Notes under the pieces: generated by a model
The model's database searches: none
The model's input: the letters and a program-made list of their open reading frames with translations, nothing else
Told to the model about the DNA's origin: nothing
NCBI GenBank assembly: GCA_021841935.1
Contig: JAKCDL010000007.1
Coordinates: forward strand, 43,902 to 107,901
Direction: 5' to 3'
Length of the DNA: 64,000 bases
From: Actinomycetes bacterium
GTDB lineage: Bacteria > Actinomycetota > Acidimicrobiia > Acidimicrobiales > Acidimicrobiaceae
In this document: piece by piece, positions 51,527 to 60,130 of the stretch
Layout: every line of letters starts with the position of its first letter
How positions within the stretch are numbered: position 1 is the first letter of the stretch
Translations under genes and position numbers: made by a program

Positions 51527-52957
51527 TTGAAAGAGGCCTTTGAGATTCCCATAGCGGAAGCGGGACCATTCACCCTGGAAAAGCGCGGTATCGACTACAT
51601 TCCAAAGAGCGAGAGATGGGCGAGTCCATCTAGCCTCTTCTGGATGTGGGGCGGCGCGATCTTTAACGTCGAGATCCTCGTCTACGGGGCAGTCTTGATG
51701 AGTTTTGGCCTGTCCTTCTTCCAATCTGTCGTAGTTATCTTGCTCGGCAACCTCTCCTACATTCTCCTGGGGGTAGCCTCTTTGCAAGGGCCAGAGGCCG
51801 GAACGACGACCTTCATCATCAACCGAGCTAGCTTTGGTTCAAAGGGCTCGCGGTTGCTTGCACTCTTCAATTGGCTTACTCAAGTCGGATTTGAAACTGA
51901 AGGCATCGCCATCGTCGTAATTGCTGGAATGGCACTTCTCTCCAAGGTTGGTGTCGGTTCTTCGACGACGGTCAAGATCATCCTCCTCGTCGCTGCCGGC
52001 GGGATTCAGTTGATTTTGCCAGCCTTTGGCCACCAAGCGATTTTGAAGACACTCAAGATGCTCTTCATTCCTTTCTTTATTCTGTTCCTAATCTTTGCAG
52101 CTCTAAGTATCGGTAAGGTAAATCTCCACTCTGTGGCCCATGGTGCCAACTGGCAGACACTGACTGAAGGACTTGCCTTCATACTTTCAGCGTCGGGCCT
52201 TGGCTGGACTGAAAACGGAAACGACTACTCAAGGTATCTTCCAAGGGATGCGTCAAAGGGCAAGACGGTGCTCTTTGTTACCCTTGGCACCTACGTTCCA
52301 TCTGTGCTTTTGATGATTCTTGGAGCTGCCGCTGCAACCTTTGCTGGTTCTGCATCTGGTTCAATTCCTGGAATCGTCTCTAAGTTGACTCCATGGTTCA
52401 TCTGGCCTTACTTGATCGTTGCCATCCTCCAGATATTTGCCATCAATAGCCTTGATCTTTACTCATCTGGAGTTACCCTCCAGGCACTTGGACTCAAGTT
52501 GGAGAGGTGGAAGGCGACACTCCTCGACACGGTGATCTGTACATCTCTCGCTGCCTATGCAATATTTTCATCGTCGTTCAACACCCTGCTGTCAGAGTTC
52601 ATCCTCTATATCATCGTGTGGGTAGCGCCTTGGACCGCTATCTATCTTGTCGACTGGTTGATGCGAAAGCGACAGTACTCTGCCACAGACCTTCAATTGA
52701 TCGACAGAGGTATCTACTACCGTGGTAACGGTATCTTTATGCCTGGCGTGATAGCTCAAATTGCAGGTATGGTCGGGGCGATGCTAACGATAGACGTCTA
52801 TCCTCACTACGTCTCTGTGTTCTCTAACGCTACTAATGGAGCTGACATATCTGTCTTCGTTGGATTGATCGTCGGCGGAGTCGTATATTATGCGCTCGCT
52901 AAGCGTAAGATTGACGAAGAGGTAGTAGCGCAGTTAGCTGCCACTTCACTGGATTAA
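51527..52957 (+). CDS. NCS1-family permease (cytosine/purine type)
   Basis: Membrane transporter of about 476 residues with 12 hydrophobic segments. The N-terminal cytoplasmic part has RGIDYIPKSERW; the first helix region shows SSLFWMWGGAIFNVEILVYGAVL, and GPEAGTTTFIINRASFGSKGSRLLALFNWLTQVGFETEG and TENGNDYSRYLP correspond to the conserved substrate-site loops of nucleobase:cation symporter-1 members. The substrate could be a purine, cytosine or hydantoin-like compound. TTG 51527 has AGGAGAG nine bases upstream; two ATGs at 51494 and 51506 are in frame but less well placed. Same direction as the Rieske gene, 100 bases away. Confidence 0.9.
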   Translation: MKEAFEIPIAEAGPFTLEKRGIDYIPKSERWASPSSLFWMWGGAIFNVEILVYGAVLMSFGLSFFQSVVVILLGNLSYILLGVASLQGPEAGTTTFIINRASFGSKGSRLLALFNWLTQVGFETEGIAIVVIAGMALLSKVGVGSSTTVKIILLVAAGGIQLILPAFGHQAILKTLKMLFIPFFILFLIFAALSIGKVNLHSVAHGANWQTLTEGLAFILSASGLGWTENGNDYSRYLPRDASKGKTVLFVTLGTYVPSVLLMILGAAAATFAGSASGSIPGIVSKLTPWFIWPYLIVAILQIFAINSLDLYSSGVTLQALGLKLERWKATLLDTVICTSLAAYAIFSSSFNTLLSEFILYIIVWVAPWTAIYLVDWLMRKRQYSATDLQLIDRGIYYRGNGIFMPGVIAQIAGMVGAMLTIDVYPHYVSVFSNATNGADISVFVGLIVGGVVYYALAKRKIDEEVVAQLAATSLD

Positions 52958-53057
52958 CTTTACCCTCTATGTCGATGTGTTAGCTTTTAGTACATGGGCT
53001 GCCTGGCAGCTAGTTATTGCTAGGTGCATCTAGCATTTTGAATCTTTAGATTCGCCC

Positions 53058-53099
53058 AAGTGGGGTCTTTCGTATCGTCGATAGACCCCACTTTCTTTT
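53058..53099 (+). terminator. Intrinsic terminator after the NCS1 permease
   Basis: AAGTGGGGTCT (53058-53068) and its exact reverse complement AGACCCCACTT (53083-53093) form an 11-bp stem with a 14-base loop, followed by TCTTTT. It lies about 100 bases after the permease stop and 70 before the VirD4-like gene. Confidence 0.8.
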
Positions 53100-53167
53100 G
53101 ATATGCATTTGAATCAGTGGCTCACTATCGCACCTCTTAACTGTCTGCTTGGATGAGGAGAAGCTCA

Positions 53168-54514
53168 ATGTTTAATATTGGTAAGGGCGCTTCGGGAGAT
53201 GTTGTCTTGTCTTCTGAGTCGCATCTTCTAATTGTTGGTCCACCTCGATGCGGAAAGACGCGATCAATCGTGATACCCAACTTGAAAATGCTCGACGTGG
53301 CGACCGTTGTTACATCTACTAAGGAAGACATCATTGGCGATACCATTGCATCCAGATCGAAGAAGGGAAGGGTCTTCATCTTCGATCCAATGGAGTCAGT
53401 GAGGGATCTAAAGGGTGCGAGTCGCCTTTACTTCTCGCCCCTGTCAGCGATTGAAACCTTCGATGATGCAATGATGATGGCTCATGCGATGTTTGGGGCG
53501 GCACTAACTGGTAGTCGAGGAGGGAACGTCAGCTTTTGGGAGGAGCGCGCAGAGGCTCTAATCTCGTCGGTTCTTTTGGCTGCAAAGGTCGCACCTGAAC
53601 CATTCGATATGGGTTTTGTGATGGAGACGATCGAAGGGCGTGACTTTGATGGCGCGCTCTCGCTTCTTAAGGCGAGTGGTGAATCAGAGGCCTTTAGGAC
53701 TCTTTCCTCCGTTTCTCTTGCTGCGCCAAAGGAACAAAGTGGTATCGCCTCTAGCGCTTCGTCTATTCTCTCTGCCTATCGAAGTCCCTCTGTGCTACGT
53801 CAGGAGAGGCAAGCAAACTTTGATCCGAAAGACTTTGTTCGCTCTAACGACACGATATACATAATCGCTCCAGCGGCTCAGCAACAAGTTGTAGCTCCAT
53901 TGGTGCTCGGCTTGTTGCACGCTGTAAAGGGTGCAAGCTATAGCTTGGCTAGGGATCGCGCAGTTGCGGAGAGGTCATTCATACCAAAGCCCAACGTTGC
54001 ACTCCTTCTCGATGAGATGGCGAACATTGCACCTATCCGTGACCTCTCCTCAATCCTCTCCGAGGGGGCTAGTCAAGGTGTTTTAGTTATGGGTGTATTG
54101 CAGGATCTTTCGCAGGCTCGCCACCGATGGGGTAGTGAGAGCGATGGCTTTATGACGCTATTTGGAAATGTGGCAATCTTTCCCGGTATCGCAGATAGCC
54201 ATACATTGCGAGATTTATCGCTTTTAGGAGGAGAGGAGTTGGTGACCCTCCGAAGTCGATCTTCGCGTAGGTCGCTGCTTGCTCCTCCGTCATATACAGT
54301 CACTGAACACTTTCATCCACGGATTACGCCATCTGATATCTTCTCGACACCGCGTGGGGAAGTACTCTTATTCTCGGGCAGGGATGGTTTTAGCAAGGTT
54401 ATACAAAGCGATGTTGAAGAGAGAGGTAAGCCTCCGATCGCAATTCATGAAGGAGGGGTCGGAGCCCCTAACTTGCGAAGAAGTTGGTTCAATCGACCTA
54501 GCCTGGGACGATGA
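53168..54514 (+). CDS. VirD4/TraG-type ATPase without membrane domain (orphan)
   Basis: 448-residue P-loop ATPase of the type IV coupling-protein family. Walker A is GPPRCGKT at residues 24-31, close to the N-terminus, and Walker B is PNVALLLDEMANIAPI near residue 280. In between are IFDPMES and WEERAEALISSVLLAA, and later GVLVMGVLQDLSQARHRWG and the FGNVAIFPGIADSHTLRDLS region, all in the family order. The usual N-terminal membrane helices are missing, so it should be soluble. No relaxase, VirB4 or other transfer gene is nearby, so a DNA-pumping role in conjugation is unproven. ATG 53168 has GAGGAGAAG upstream. It follows a terminator and starts a new transcript. Confidence 0.87.
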   Translation: MFNIGKGASGDVVLSSESHLLIVGPPRCGKTRSIVIPNLKMLDVATVVTSTKEDIIGDTIASRSKKGRVFIFDPMESVRDLKGASRLYFSPLSAIETFDDAMMMAHAMFGAALTGSRGGNVSFWEERAEALISSVLLAAKVAPEPFDMGFVMETIEGRDFDGALSLLKASGESEAFRTLSSVSLAAPKEQSGIASSASSILSAYRSPSVLRQERQANFDPKDFVRSNDTIYIIAPAAQQQVVAPLVLGLLHAVKGASYSLARDRAVAERSFIPKPNVALLLDEMANIAPIRDLSSILSEGASQGVLVMGVLQDLSQARHRWGSESDGFMTLFGNVAIFPGIADSHTLRDLSLLGGEELVTLRSRSSRRSLLAPPSYTVTEHFHPRITPSDIFSTPRGEVLLFSGRDGFSKVIQSDVEERGKPPIAIHEGGVGAPNLRRSWFNRPSLGR

Positions 54515-54630
54515 AAGATTGGCTTCTGCGAGGTGATTGCCTGTGCACTCGAGCCTCTTTGTATCTTTGAACTTCCGTTTTGTGAAGTAGGCTAGTCTTC
54601 TATGGAGACGAGGGCTAGGAAAAGTTTTAG

Positions 54631-55011
54631 ATGTTCGCATCAGTAACTGATTTTCACGTTGTTTGGGCGTGGATTGTAATTGGTGGAAATGCGCTTGCTG
54701 GGATATGGACTTTATCGGCTATCAAAAACGTCAAGATGCGAACTCGTGCCCTCTGGTGGTTTACGGTCTTTGTTCAATCCGCTATCTATATCCAGGTTTT
54801 GACGGGGATATACCTTGTCGTCGGTGAGCACAAGAAGATGGCAGCCTTCCACCCCTTCTACGGCTTTGTCGCCATTATCGCCTCTGGCTTCCTATTCGCA
54901 TACCGTGATTCGATGGCAAAGTGGCTCTATTGGCTCTATGGCATTGGTGGTCTCTTTGTGGCGGGCCTTGGAATAAGAGCATTTATCGTAGCGGCCGCCT
55001 ACCACCCATAG
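54631..55011 (+). CDS. Four-helix membrane protein, 126 aa
   Basis: Small membrane protein with four hydrophobic segments: WAWIVIGGNALAGIWTLSAI, LWWFTVFVQSAIYIQVLTGIYLVV, PFYGFVAIIASGFLFAYR and LYWLYGIGGLFVAGLGIRAFIVAAAY. The His residues (FHVVW, EHKKMAAFHPF) might bind heme or metal, as in DUF2871/cytochrome-b-like proteins, but I cannot show it. AGGAAAAG lies six bases before ATG 54631. It is a stand-alone gene following the VirD4-like ATPase by 116 bases; no shared role is implied. Confidence 0.82.
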   Translation: MFASVTDFHVVWAWIVIGGNALAGIWTLSAIKNVKMRTRALWWFTVFVQSAIYIQVLTGIYLVVGEHKKMAAFHPFYGFVAIIASGFLFAYRDSMAKWLYWLYGIGGLFVAGLGIRAFIVAAAYHP

Positions 55012-55322
55012 ATTGATTTGATTAACTTTCGCAGCCTTTGAAGTGGTGTCTTTTGCCAATGATGGCTTGCGCTGTTTTACCATTTGCTTTGTGTGACCAT
55101 CTGCGTTGAGTGATCTACTGAGCGAGGTGACCGTCTGTGCGCGACGATTGGATGTTAGTTGTTCCCATCGCCTTTTGAGGATTGGATCGATAGCTATCGC
55201 CACCTGTGTCGCCATGTGATCGCGCCTCGTCACTGTTCGTCTTTGCTGTACGCCGTTATCGCACGTTATTGTCACGCGTCGTTATCGAACAGAGTTAGCT
55301 CGCTCAGGGTAGGTGGAGTTGC
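55012..55322. other. Intergenic region, nothing recognised
   Basis: 311 bases between the small membrane protein and the lone RAM-domain gene (convergent). A 127-codon minus-strand frame at 54892-55275 overlaps the membrane protein and lacks a start signal; it is not accepted. Confidence 0.45.
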
Positions 55323-55574
55323 TCAGGCTAGGTGGAGTTTTATCGATTTGGTGGTTGGGCAGGTTAAAGTTCTTGTCACCCCGGGAATTCTTGCGATGGC
55401 AGTTGTGACTGAGTTTCCTAGCTGGGTAAGATCCTCAGCTACAACTCGGGCTATGACGTCGTAGGGTCCCGTTACCTCGTCGGCAAATTCGACGCCGGGA
55501 AGTTGTGAAAGTTTTTCACCGACCTCTGCGACGCGCCCCACCTCAGTTTGAATTAGCACGAATGCAGTTACCAA
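55323..55574 (-). CDS. Stand-alone Lrp/AsnC ligand-binding (RAM) domain protein
   Basis: 83 residues: MVTAFVLIQTEVGRVAEVGEKLSQLPGVEFADEVTGPYDVIARVVAEDLTQL and onward, the beta-alpha-beta-beta-alpha-beta RAM domain (AsnC_trans_reg) that senses amino acids and drives octamer formation in Lrp-family regulators. There is no DNA-binding domain attached and none encoded upstream in frame. Such single-domain proteins are known in actinobacteria and archaea and may sense amino acids or modulate a full-length Lrp. TTG 55574 has GGAAGC eight bases upstream. Divergent from the HTD2-like hydratase gene 126 bases away. Confidence 0.9.
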   Translation of the reverse strand: MVTAFVLIQTEVGRVAEVGEKLSQLPGVEFADEVTGPYDVIARVVAEDLTQLGNSVTTAIARIPGVTRTLTCPTTKSIKLHLA

Positions 55575-55700
55575 GTTATGCAGCTTCCTATTTTGACTAG
55601 CTCATAGAGGTTAGTCGCTAGCCGTGGCATATCTGAATTTCGAATAAATAAGTTGCCTGTGACCTCGTATTTAAATTAGTTTTGTTATAATCGAGGCCAA

Positions 55701-56561
55701 ATGTCTTCTGATCTACCTATTGTGAAAACTGTAACCGATACCTACATCTTGAAGCGGATATCGCTACTTGGCGACCTTCTGAGTAACTCCAATTCCGACT
55801 TTTCGCCACCGGAAATCGTTATTCCGTGGATCTTCTTTCCTACGTCGTTTCCGCCATTTCGATATGGGGCTGACGGCCATGAAGTCATCGATGAAGATTC
55901 ACTAGTTCCACCGTCGGTAAAAGGGTACAGGATGTATGCCGGTGGACACCTAGAGCTCTTCAACAGGTTGTTGGATGGTCAATCGTATATGAAGGTTTCG
56001 AGCGTCGAAGAGATCTCTTCAAAAGATGGTCGAAGTGGGAAATTGACATTCATTGACATCTCGCATGAGGTGGTCGATGCGGTAAATGGAGCAGTCGCGC
56101 ACCGTGATATTCAAAACTTGGTCTATCTGTCGAATCGTAAGAGCCCACGAGAGTTAGATGCTAGCGATCAACCCATCAAAGGTATCTACGACCATGAGGC
56201 GTCAGCAACGACAATTAGGGCTAGCTTCAGTGCCGACTCCTCGATGCTATTTCGATACTCGGCCTTGACATATAATGGCCATAAGATTCACTTGGATCGA
56301 GACTACTGTCGTGAAGTAGAGAAATTACCAGCTCTTGTGGTACACGGCCCACTGCTAGCAACGGTTGGTGCAACGTTGGCAGATCGTCTCTCACGGAAGA
56401 ACGAATCGATAGTTGATCTCACTTTTCGACTTCAATCAACACTCTTCGAAGGCGAGAGGGCGATTTTTTCAGTTGAGAGGAAGGGCGATTCCTTTTTCGG
56501 TAGTGCCGCCTTAGGTAGTAACGTTATCATCTCTTTTGAAGGTAGCTTTGGAACCCTCTAA
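55701..56561 (+). CDS. MaoC/HTD2-type acyl-thioester dehydratase (mesaconyl-CoA hydratase-like)
   Basis: 286-residue double-hotdog-fold hydratase. N-terminal part (PIVKTVTDTYILKRISLLGD ... PPEIVIPWIFFPTSFPPFRYGADGHEV) and the C-terminal motif FRYSALTYNGHKIHLDRDYCREVEKLPALVVHGPLLATV match the mesaconyl-C4-CoA hydratase/HTD2 group, with the catalytic His in YNGHKIHLD. Likely acts on mesaconyl-, itaconyl- or other acyl-CoA thioesters. TATAAT at 55686-55691 lies nine bases before ATG 55701 with only GAGG in between, so the transcript has almost no leader. It overlaps the start of the DUF5522-like gene. Confidence 0.85.
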   Translation: MSSDLPIVKTVTDTYILKRISLLGDLLSNSNSDFSPPEIVIPWIFFPTSFPPFRYGADGHEVIDEDSLVPPSVKGYRMYAGGHLELFNRLLDGQSYMKVSSVEEISSKDGRSGKLTFIDISHEVVDAVNGAVAHRDIQNLVYLSNRKSPRELDASDQPIKGIYDHEASATTIRASFSADSSMLFRYSALTYNGHKIHLDRDYCREVEKLPALVVHGPLLATVGATLADRLSRKNESIVDLTFRLQSTLFEGERAIFSVERKGDSFFGSAALGSNVIISFEGSFGTL

Positions 56562-56868
56562 TCCTTGCTTCGATGGAGATATCGGCGTTATCCTCGAGGC
56601 CATAGAAATTCAGGGTGAAGCGCTCTTAAAGGAGATCAACTGTAGCCCTCCTCAGCCACAGGCATTTATTCCATCGCCGCTGCGGTTTGACTACTCTGAC
56701 CCGCGCGCCAAAGCCCGACTTCAGCTCTATCGTGACTCGCTCATAGCCAAAAGCGACTTTTACTTTGACGTTCCTACAGGATTTTTAGTTATGTCAGCGA
56801 TCAAACATATAAAAAGGGGCTATTGCTGTAACAGTGGCTGCCGCCACTGCCCATATGTGGAGCGATGA
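56548..56868 (+). CDS. DUF5522/oxidoreductase-like domain protein
   Basis: About 106 residues. The C-terminal part KHIKRGYCCNSGCRHCPYVER is the hallmark: a Cys-rich short motif (CC-x3-C-x2-CP-[YF]) found in DUF5522 and the oxidoreductase-like N-terminal domain, presumably binding a metal or iron-sulfur centre. Upstream, FDYSDPRAKARLQLYRDSLIAKSDFYFDVPTGFLVMSAIKH is helical and typical for the family. It overlaps the end of the hydratase gene; TTG 56548 is five bases after GAAGG, while TTG 56536 is the earlier option. Function unknown. Confidence 0.8.
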   Translation: MEPSNPCFDGDIGVILEAIEIQGEALLKEINCSPPQPQAFIPSPLRFDYSDPRAKARLQLYRDSLIAKSDFYFDVPTGFLVMSAIKHIKRGYCCNSGCRHCPYVER

Positions 56869-56938
56869 TTGGTCTCGCTGGTGACACTATTCGCACATGA
56901 AGTGGGTGACCGACTTATATTGATCTGAACAATATGGT

Positions 56939-57856
56939 CTAAAAGGTGTGCTCAAACCCACTTTTGTCGAGGTCGAAGTCTTTTGCTGTCACCTTAGGTG
57001 CCCCGCTCTCGACGTGGCCGAAGCAAATTGGTGCCTCTAAAGCGTTACCTCTAAAGATTTCAATTACGTCAAGCGACGGTGGAGCAGAAAAGATGAGTTC
57101 GTAGTCTTCACCACCGTAGAGGCAGTCGTCGAGGCTCGCTCCCTCACATACTGGGGGCTTGTCGATCACTATGTGCACCCCGCTCCTTCTCGCGATGTGG
57201 CCAAGATCCCCAACGAGGCCATCGGAGATGTCGATTGCGCATTTAACTCCTGATTCGCGAAGGCAGATCCCCTCCGCAATCCTCGCCTTTGGGCTTAAGT
57301 GAGCCATCTCCATTGTGGCATCCTTGATGCCAGTCGAGAGAAACGATCGTAGGCCAGCACTCGATGCTCCCAATGGACCAGTGACGTAAAGAAGGTCACC
57401 TGCTTTGGCGGCACTTCTCAATAAGATCGTTGAGCGTGCGGGGGAGGTTCCAATTGCAGTTGCAGTTATGGCGAGGACTACACCTTGAGATAGATTTCCG
57501 CCGATTAGTTCTGCACCGTATTGGCTAACCTCCTCAGAGATTGCGTCGATCAACTTAGCGACGTCAAATTTTTTCGGAGAGATTATCGACGAGAGCAGGT
57601 ATTTGGGTGTCGAACCCATTGCGGCTAGGTCTGAGAAGTTAACTGCAACGACCTTGCGAGCTATATCTGCAATTGAAAAGTAATCTCGAGAAAAGTGAAC
57701 GCCCTCAATCGTTGCGTCAGTTGTATAGCTATAGACGACCCCAGAGTCGCCCGCTACGACGGCTGCATCGTCCCCGATTCCAAGTAGTAAGGTTTCATCA
57801 CTCTTACTTCTTGGTTTTATATACTTTTCCAGGAGTTCAAACTCTTTTTGTGACAT
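56939..57856 (-). CDS. thiL: Thiamine-monophosphate kinase
   Basis: Phosphorylates thiamine phosphate to the coenzyme form. The N-terminal pattern LLGIGDDAAVV with the Asp pair for Mg-ATP, the YTTDATIEGVHFSRDYFS segment, NFSDLAAMGSTPKYLL, and CAIDISDGLVGDLGHIARRSGVHIVI near the C-terminus are all typical ThiL motifs, and GGEDYELIFSAP follows. At 305 residues it is of normal length. ATG 57856 lacks a good ribosome-binding sequence. Divergent from pckG; two palindromes lie between. Its location near rpmB, the DAK2 protein and recG is the usual actinobacterial and firmicute gene neighbourhood. Confidence 0.95.
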   Translation of the reverse strand: MSQKEFELLEKYIKPRSKSDETLLLGIGDDAAVVAGDSGVVYSYTTDATIEGVHFSRDYFSIADIARKVVAVNFSDLAAMGSTPKYLLSSIISPKKFDVAKLIDAISEEVSQYGAELIGGNLSQGVVLAITATAIGTSPARSTILLRSAAKAGDLLYVTGPLGASSAGLRSFLSTGIKDATMEMAHLSPKARIAEGICLRESGVKCAIDISDGLVGDLGHIARRSGVHIVIDKPPVCEGASLDDCLYGGEDYELIFSAPPSLDVIEIFRGNALEAPICFGHVESGAPKVTAKDFDLDKSGFEHTF

Positions 57857-57917
57857 ATTTCATCATGGCTCTAGTGGATTTATTGCCGATATCCTTTGCA
57901 TTTTGCGTTTGAGCTTG

Positions 57918-57953
57918 TAATAATTATTAGTCATCACTTTCTAGTAAAAAGTG
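57918..57953. promoter_or_regulatory. Two palindromes in the thiL-pckG divergent promoter region
   Basis: TAATAATTATTA (57918-57929) is a perfect 12-bp palindrome, and CACTTT (57935-57940) with AAAGTG (57948-57953) forms a 6+6 inverted repeat with a seven-base spacer. Both lie 45-80 bases before pckG and 60-100 before thiL, a natural position for a regulator of either gene. Confidence 0.45.
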
Positions 57954-57998
57954 TCTGATACTTAGCGACGCACCGATTTCTAAGGGAAAGGATTGTAA

Positions 57999-59786
57999 AT
58001 GGAATATCCTACTTCGAATAAGAGGCTGATCGATTGGGTGGATGAGGTAGCTTCTCTTACTCGCCCTTCTTCGGTCTACTTTTGCGATGGTTCGAAGGAG
58101 GAGTTTGATCGACTAGCTGAGCTTCTAGTTGAGAAGGGAACCTTTAGAAAACTATCCGATGTGAAGCGCCCCAACTCGTATTGGGCCCACTCCGACCCCA
58201 GAGACGTTGCGCGAGTGGAGGACCGTACCTTTATCTGCTCCACAAATGAACTCGATGCTGGCCCAACCAACAACTGGCGTGATCCCTCTGAGATGAAGAG
58301 CGTGATGAGCGGCCTTTACGAGGGTTCAATGGAGGGGAGGACGATGTATGTTATTCCTTTCTCTATGGGTCCCCTCGGATCTCCATTCTCAAAGATCGGG
58401 GTTCAGCTCACAGATTCGCCATATGTAGTAACCAACATGCGAATCATGGCCAAGATGGGCAGCAGCGTCCTTGAGCAACTAGGTTCAGACGGAGACTTCA
58501 TCCACTGTATCCATTCTGTCGGTGCCCCGTTAGCGGAGGGTCAAGCCGACGTCGAGTGGCCATGTGACCCTGATAACATTTACATCTCCCACTTCCCGGA
58601 GAGTCGCGAGATATGGTCTTATGGCTCTGGTTATGGCGGAAATGCACTTCTTGGCAAGAAGTGCCTCGCCCTACGAATTGCATCTGCCACCGCTCGTGAC
58701 GAAGGATGGCTAGCTGAGCATATGCTCTTGCTCAAGTTGACATCGCCAAAGGGACAAGTTCACTACGTCACTGGCTCCTTCCCCTCAGCTTGTGGCAAGA
58801 CTAACTTAGCCATGCTCGAGCCATCGCTTGAGGGATGGAAGGTTGAAACACTAGGTGATGACATCTGCTGGCTCCGGCTCGGCGAAGATGGACGCCTTTA
58901 TGGTGTCAACCCCGAAGCTGGATTCTTTGGTGTGGCTCCTGGCACCTCATATGAGACCAACGCAAATGCCATGCGAACGATCACGCACGATACGATCTTT
59001 ACTAATACAGCACTAACCGAAGATGGTGACGTCTGGTGGGAGGGCATGGACGGAGACCGTCCCGGCAATCTTACCGATTGGCGCGGTGAGGCCTATGATG
59101 CCACCTCTGGCAAGCCCGCTTCGCATCCAAATGCAAGGTTTACCGTATCGGCTGGCCAAGCTCCTCAGATTGCTGATGAGTGGCAGGATCCCGCTGGCGT
59201 TCCGATTTCAGCGATGCTCTTTGGTGGGCGTCGTCGATCCCTAGTTCCATTGGTTGCTGAGTCGCGCGACTGGGATCATGGAGTATTTCTAGGTTCAACG
59301 ATGGCCTCTGAGACTACGGCAGCAGCTGTTGGAGCTGTAGGAAATCTCCGTCGTGATCCCTTTGCAATGCTGCCATTCTGCGGTTACAACATGGGCGACT
59401 ACTTCTCTCACTGGTTGAGCTTTGGCGAAAAAGAGAACGTTAACCTCCCCAAGATTTATATGGTCAACTGGTTCCGCAAGGATGCTAACAACAAATTCAT
59501 TTGGCCAGGATACGGTGAGAATTCACGAGTTCTTGCGTGGATCGTTGCGAGGCTTGAAGGTGAAGCCGAGGGAGTCGAGAGTCCATATGGTCTTGTTCCA
59601 AAGGTTGAAGATATCGCTGATGAGACCCTCGGCATCTCGAGCGATGCCCTAGCTGAGTTGTTCCACGTCGACGGTGCAGAGTTGGCCAATGAGGTAGATG
59701 CCATCGGTGTCCACTTTGACACCTTCGGCGATCGACTTCCAGCCAAGCTCATCAGGCAGCTTGAGGTGCTAAAGACCTACATCTAA
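57999..59786 (+). CDS. pckG: Phosphoenolpyruvate carboxykinase (GTP)
   Basis: Gluconeogenic enzyme converting oxaloacetate and GTP to PEP, 595 residues. Family landmarks include the [10 protein letters not shown] and NNWRDPSEM segments, [28 protein letters not shown], and the kinase-1a loop [15 protein letters not shown] with the reactive Cys. The metal-site [32 protein letters not shown] and the GTP-site [21 protein letters not shown] follow. The GTP-dependent form is usual in actinobacteria. AAAGGA before ATG 57999 gives a clear ribosome-binding sequence. An intrinsic terminator follows. Confidence 0.98.
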   Translation: MEYPTSNKRLIDWVDEVASLTRPSSVYFCDGSKEEFDRLAELLVEKGTFRKLSDVKRPNSYWAHSDPRDVARVEDRTFICSTNELDAGPTNNWRDPSEMKSVMSGLYEGSMEGRTMYVIPFSMGPLGSPFSKIGVQLTDSPYVVTNMRIMAKMGSSVLEQLGSDGDFIHCIHSVGAPLAEGQADVEWPCDPDNIYISHFPESREIWSYGSGYGGNALLGKKCLALRIASATARDEGWLAEHMLLLKLTSPKGQVHYVTGSFPSACGKTNLAMLEPSLEGWKVETLGDDICWLRLGEDGRLYGVNPEAGFFGVAPGTSYETNANAMRTITHDTIFTNTALTEDGDVWWEGMDGDRPGNLTDWRGEAYDATSGKPASHPNARFTVSAGQAPQIADEWQDPAGVPISAMLFGGRRRSLVPLVAESRDWDHGVFLGSTMASETTAAAVGAVGNLRRDPFAMLPFCGYNMGDYFSHWLSFGEKENVNLPKIYMVNWFRKDANNKFIWPGYGENSRVLAWIVARLEGEAEGVESPYGLVPKVEDIADETLGISSDALAELFHVDGAELANEVDAIGVHFDTFGDRLPAKLIRQLEVLKTYI

Positions 59787-59851
59787 ATCGAGGACTCACT
59801 AATACCTACCTAAAGGCGGTGTTAGGTGCACCTAGGTTGAGATAGAGATTG

Positions 59852-59897
59852 GAGACGGCAGGGGCATCCGATGGGCCTTGTTCCCTGCCGTCTCTTT
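59852..59897 (+). terminator. Intrinsic terminator of pckG
   Basis: GAGACGGCAGGG (59852-59863) pairs perfectly with CCCTGCCGTCTC (59883-59894) over a 19-base loop, followed by TTTACGTTT. It lies about 65 bases after the pckG stop. Confidence 0.75.
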
Positions 59898-60018
59898 ACG
59901 TTTGCTAGAAGGGTGGTATCTATACCTCTTCCACCATCAAAGGCGGTGCCATACAGACGGCAGACTCTTACTTTGGGTTGTATCTGGTGGCTAGAGCTAT
60001 TTACCCATCAACAACATA

Positions 60019-60055
60019 AAGGGCCACACCTAAAAAGGTTGTGGCCCTTGATAAT
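60019..60055. terminator. Terminator hairpin on the hemH side
   Basis: AAGGGCCACA (60019-60028) pairs with TGTGGCCCTT (60040-60049), with two further inner pairs, then GATAATTTTC on the plus strand. On the minus strand the stem is followed by TTTATGTTG, so it can end the hemH transcript from the other side. Confidence 0.7.
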
Positions 60056-60130
60056 TTTCTCAGCCCTTTCCCTGACGGGAATTGGTGTCGGTTGAAGATT
60101 CTCTTTGGTCTTAGTTGAACTTGGATATCT

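Larger units (their letters stand above)
59787..60130. other. Intergenic region between convergent pckG and hemH
   Basis: 344 bases with no gene; it holds two strong hairpins (59852-59897 and 60019-60055), one for each of the two convergent genes. Confidence 0.6.
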
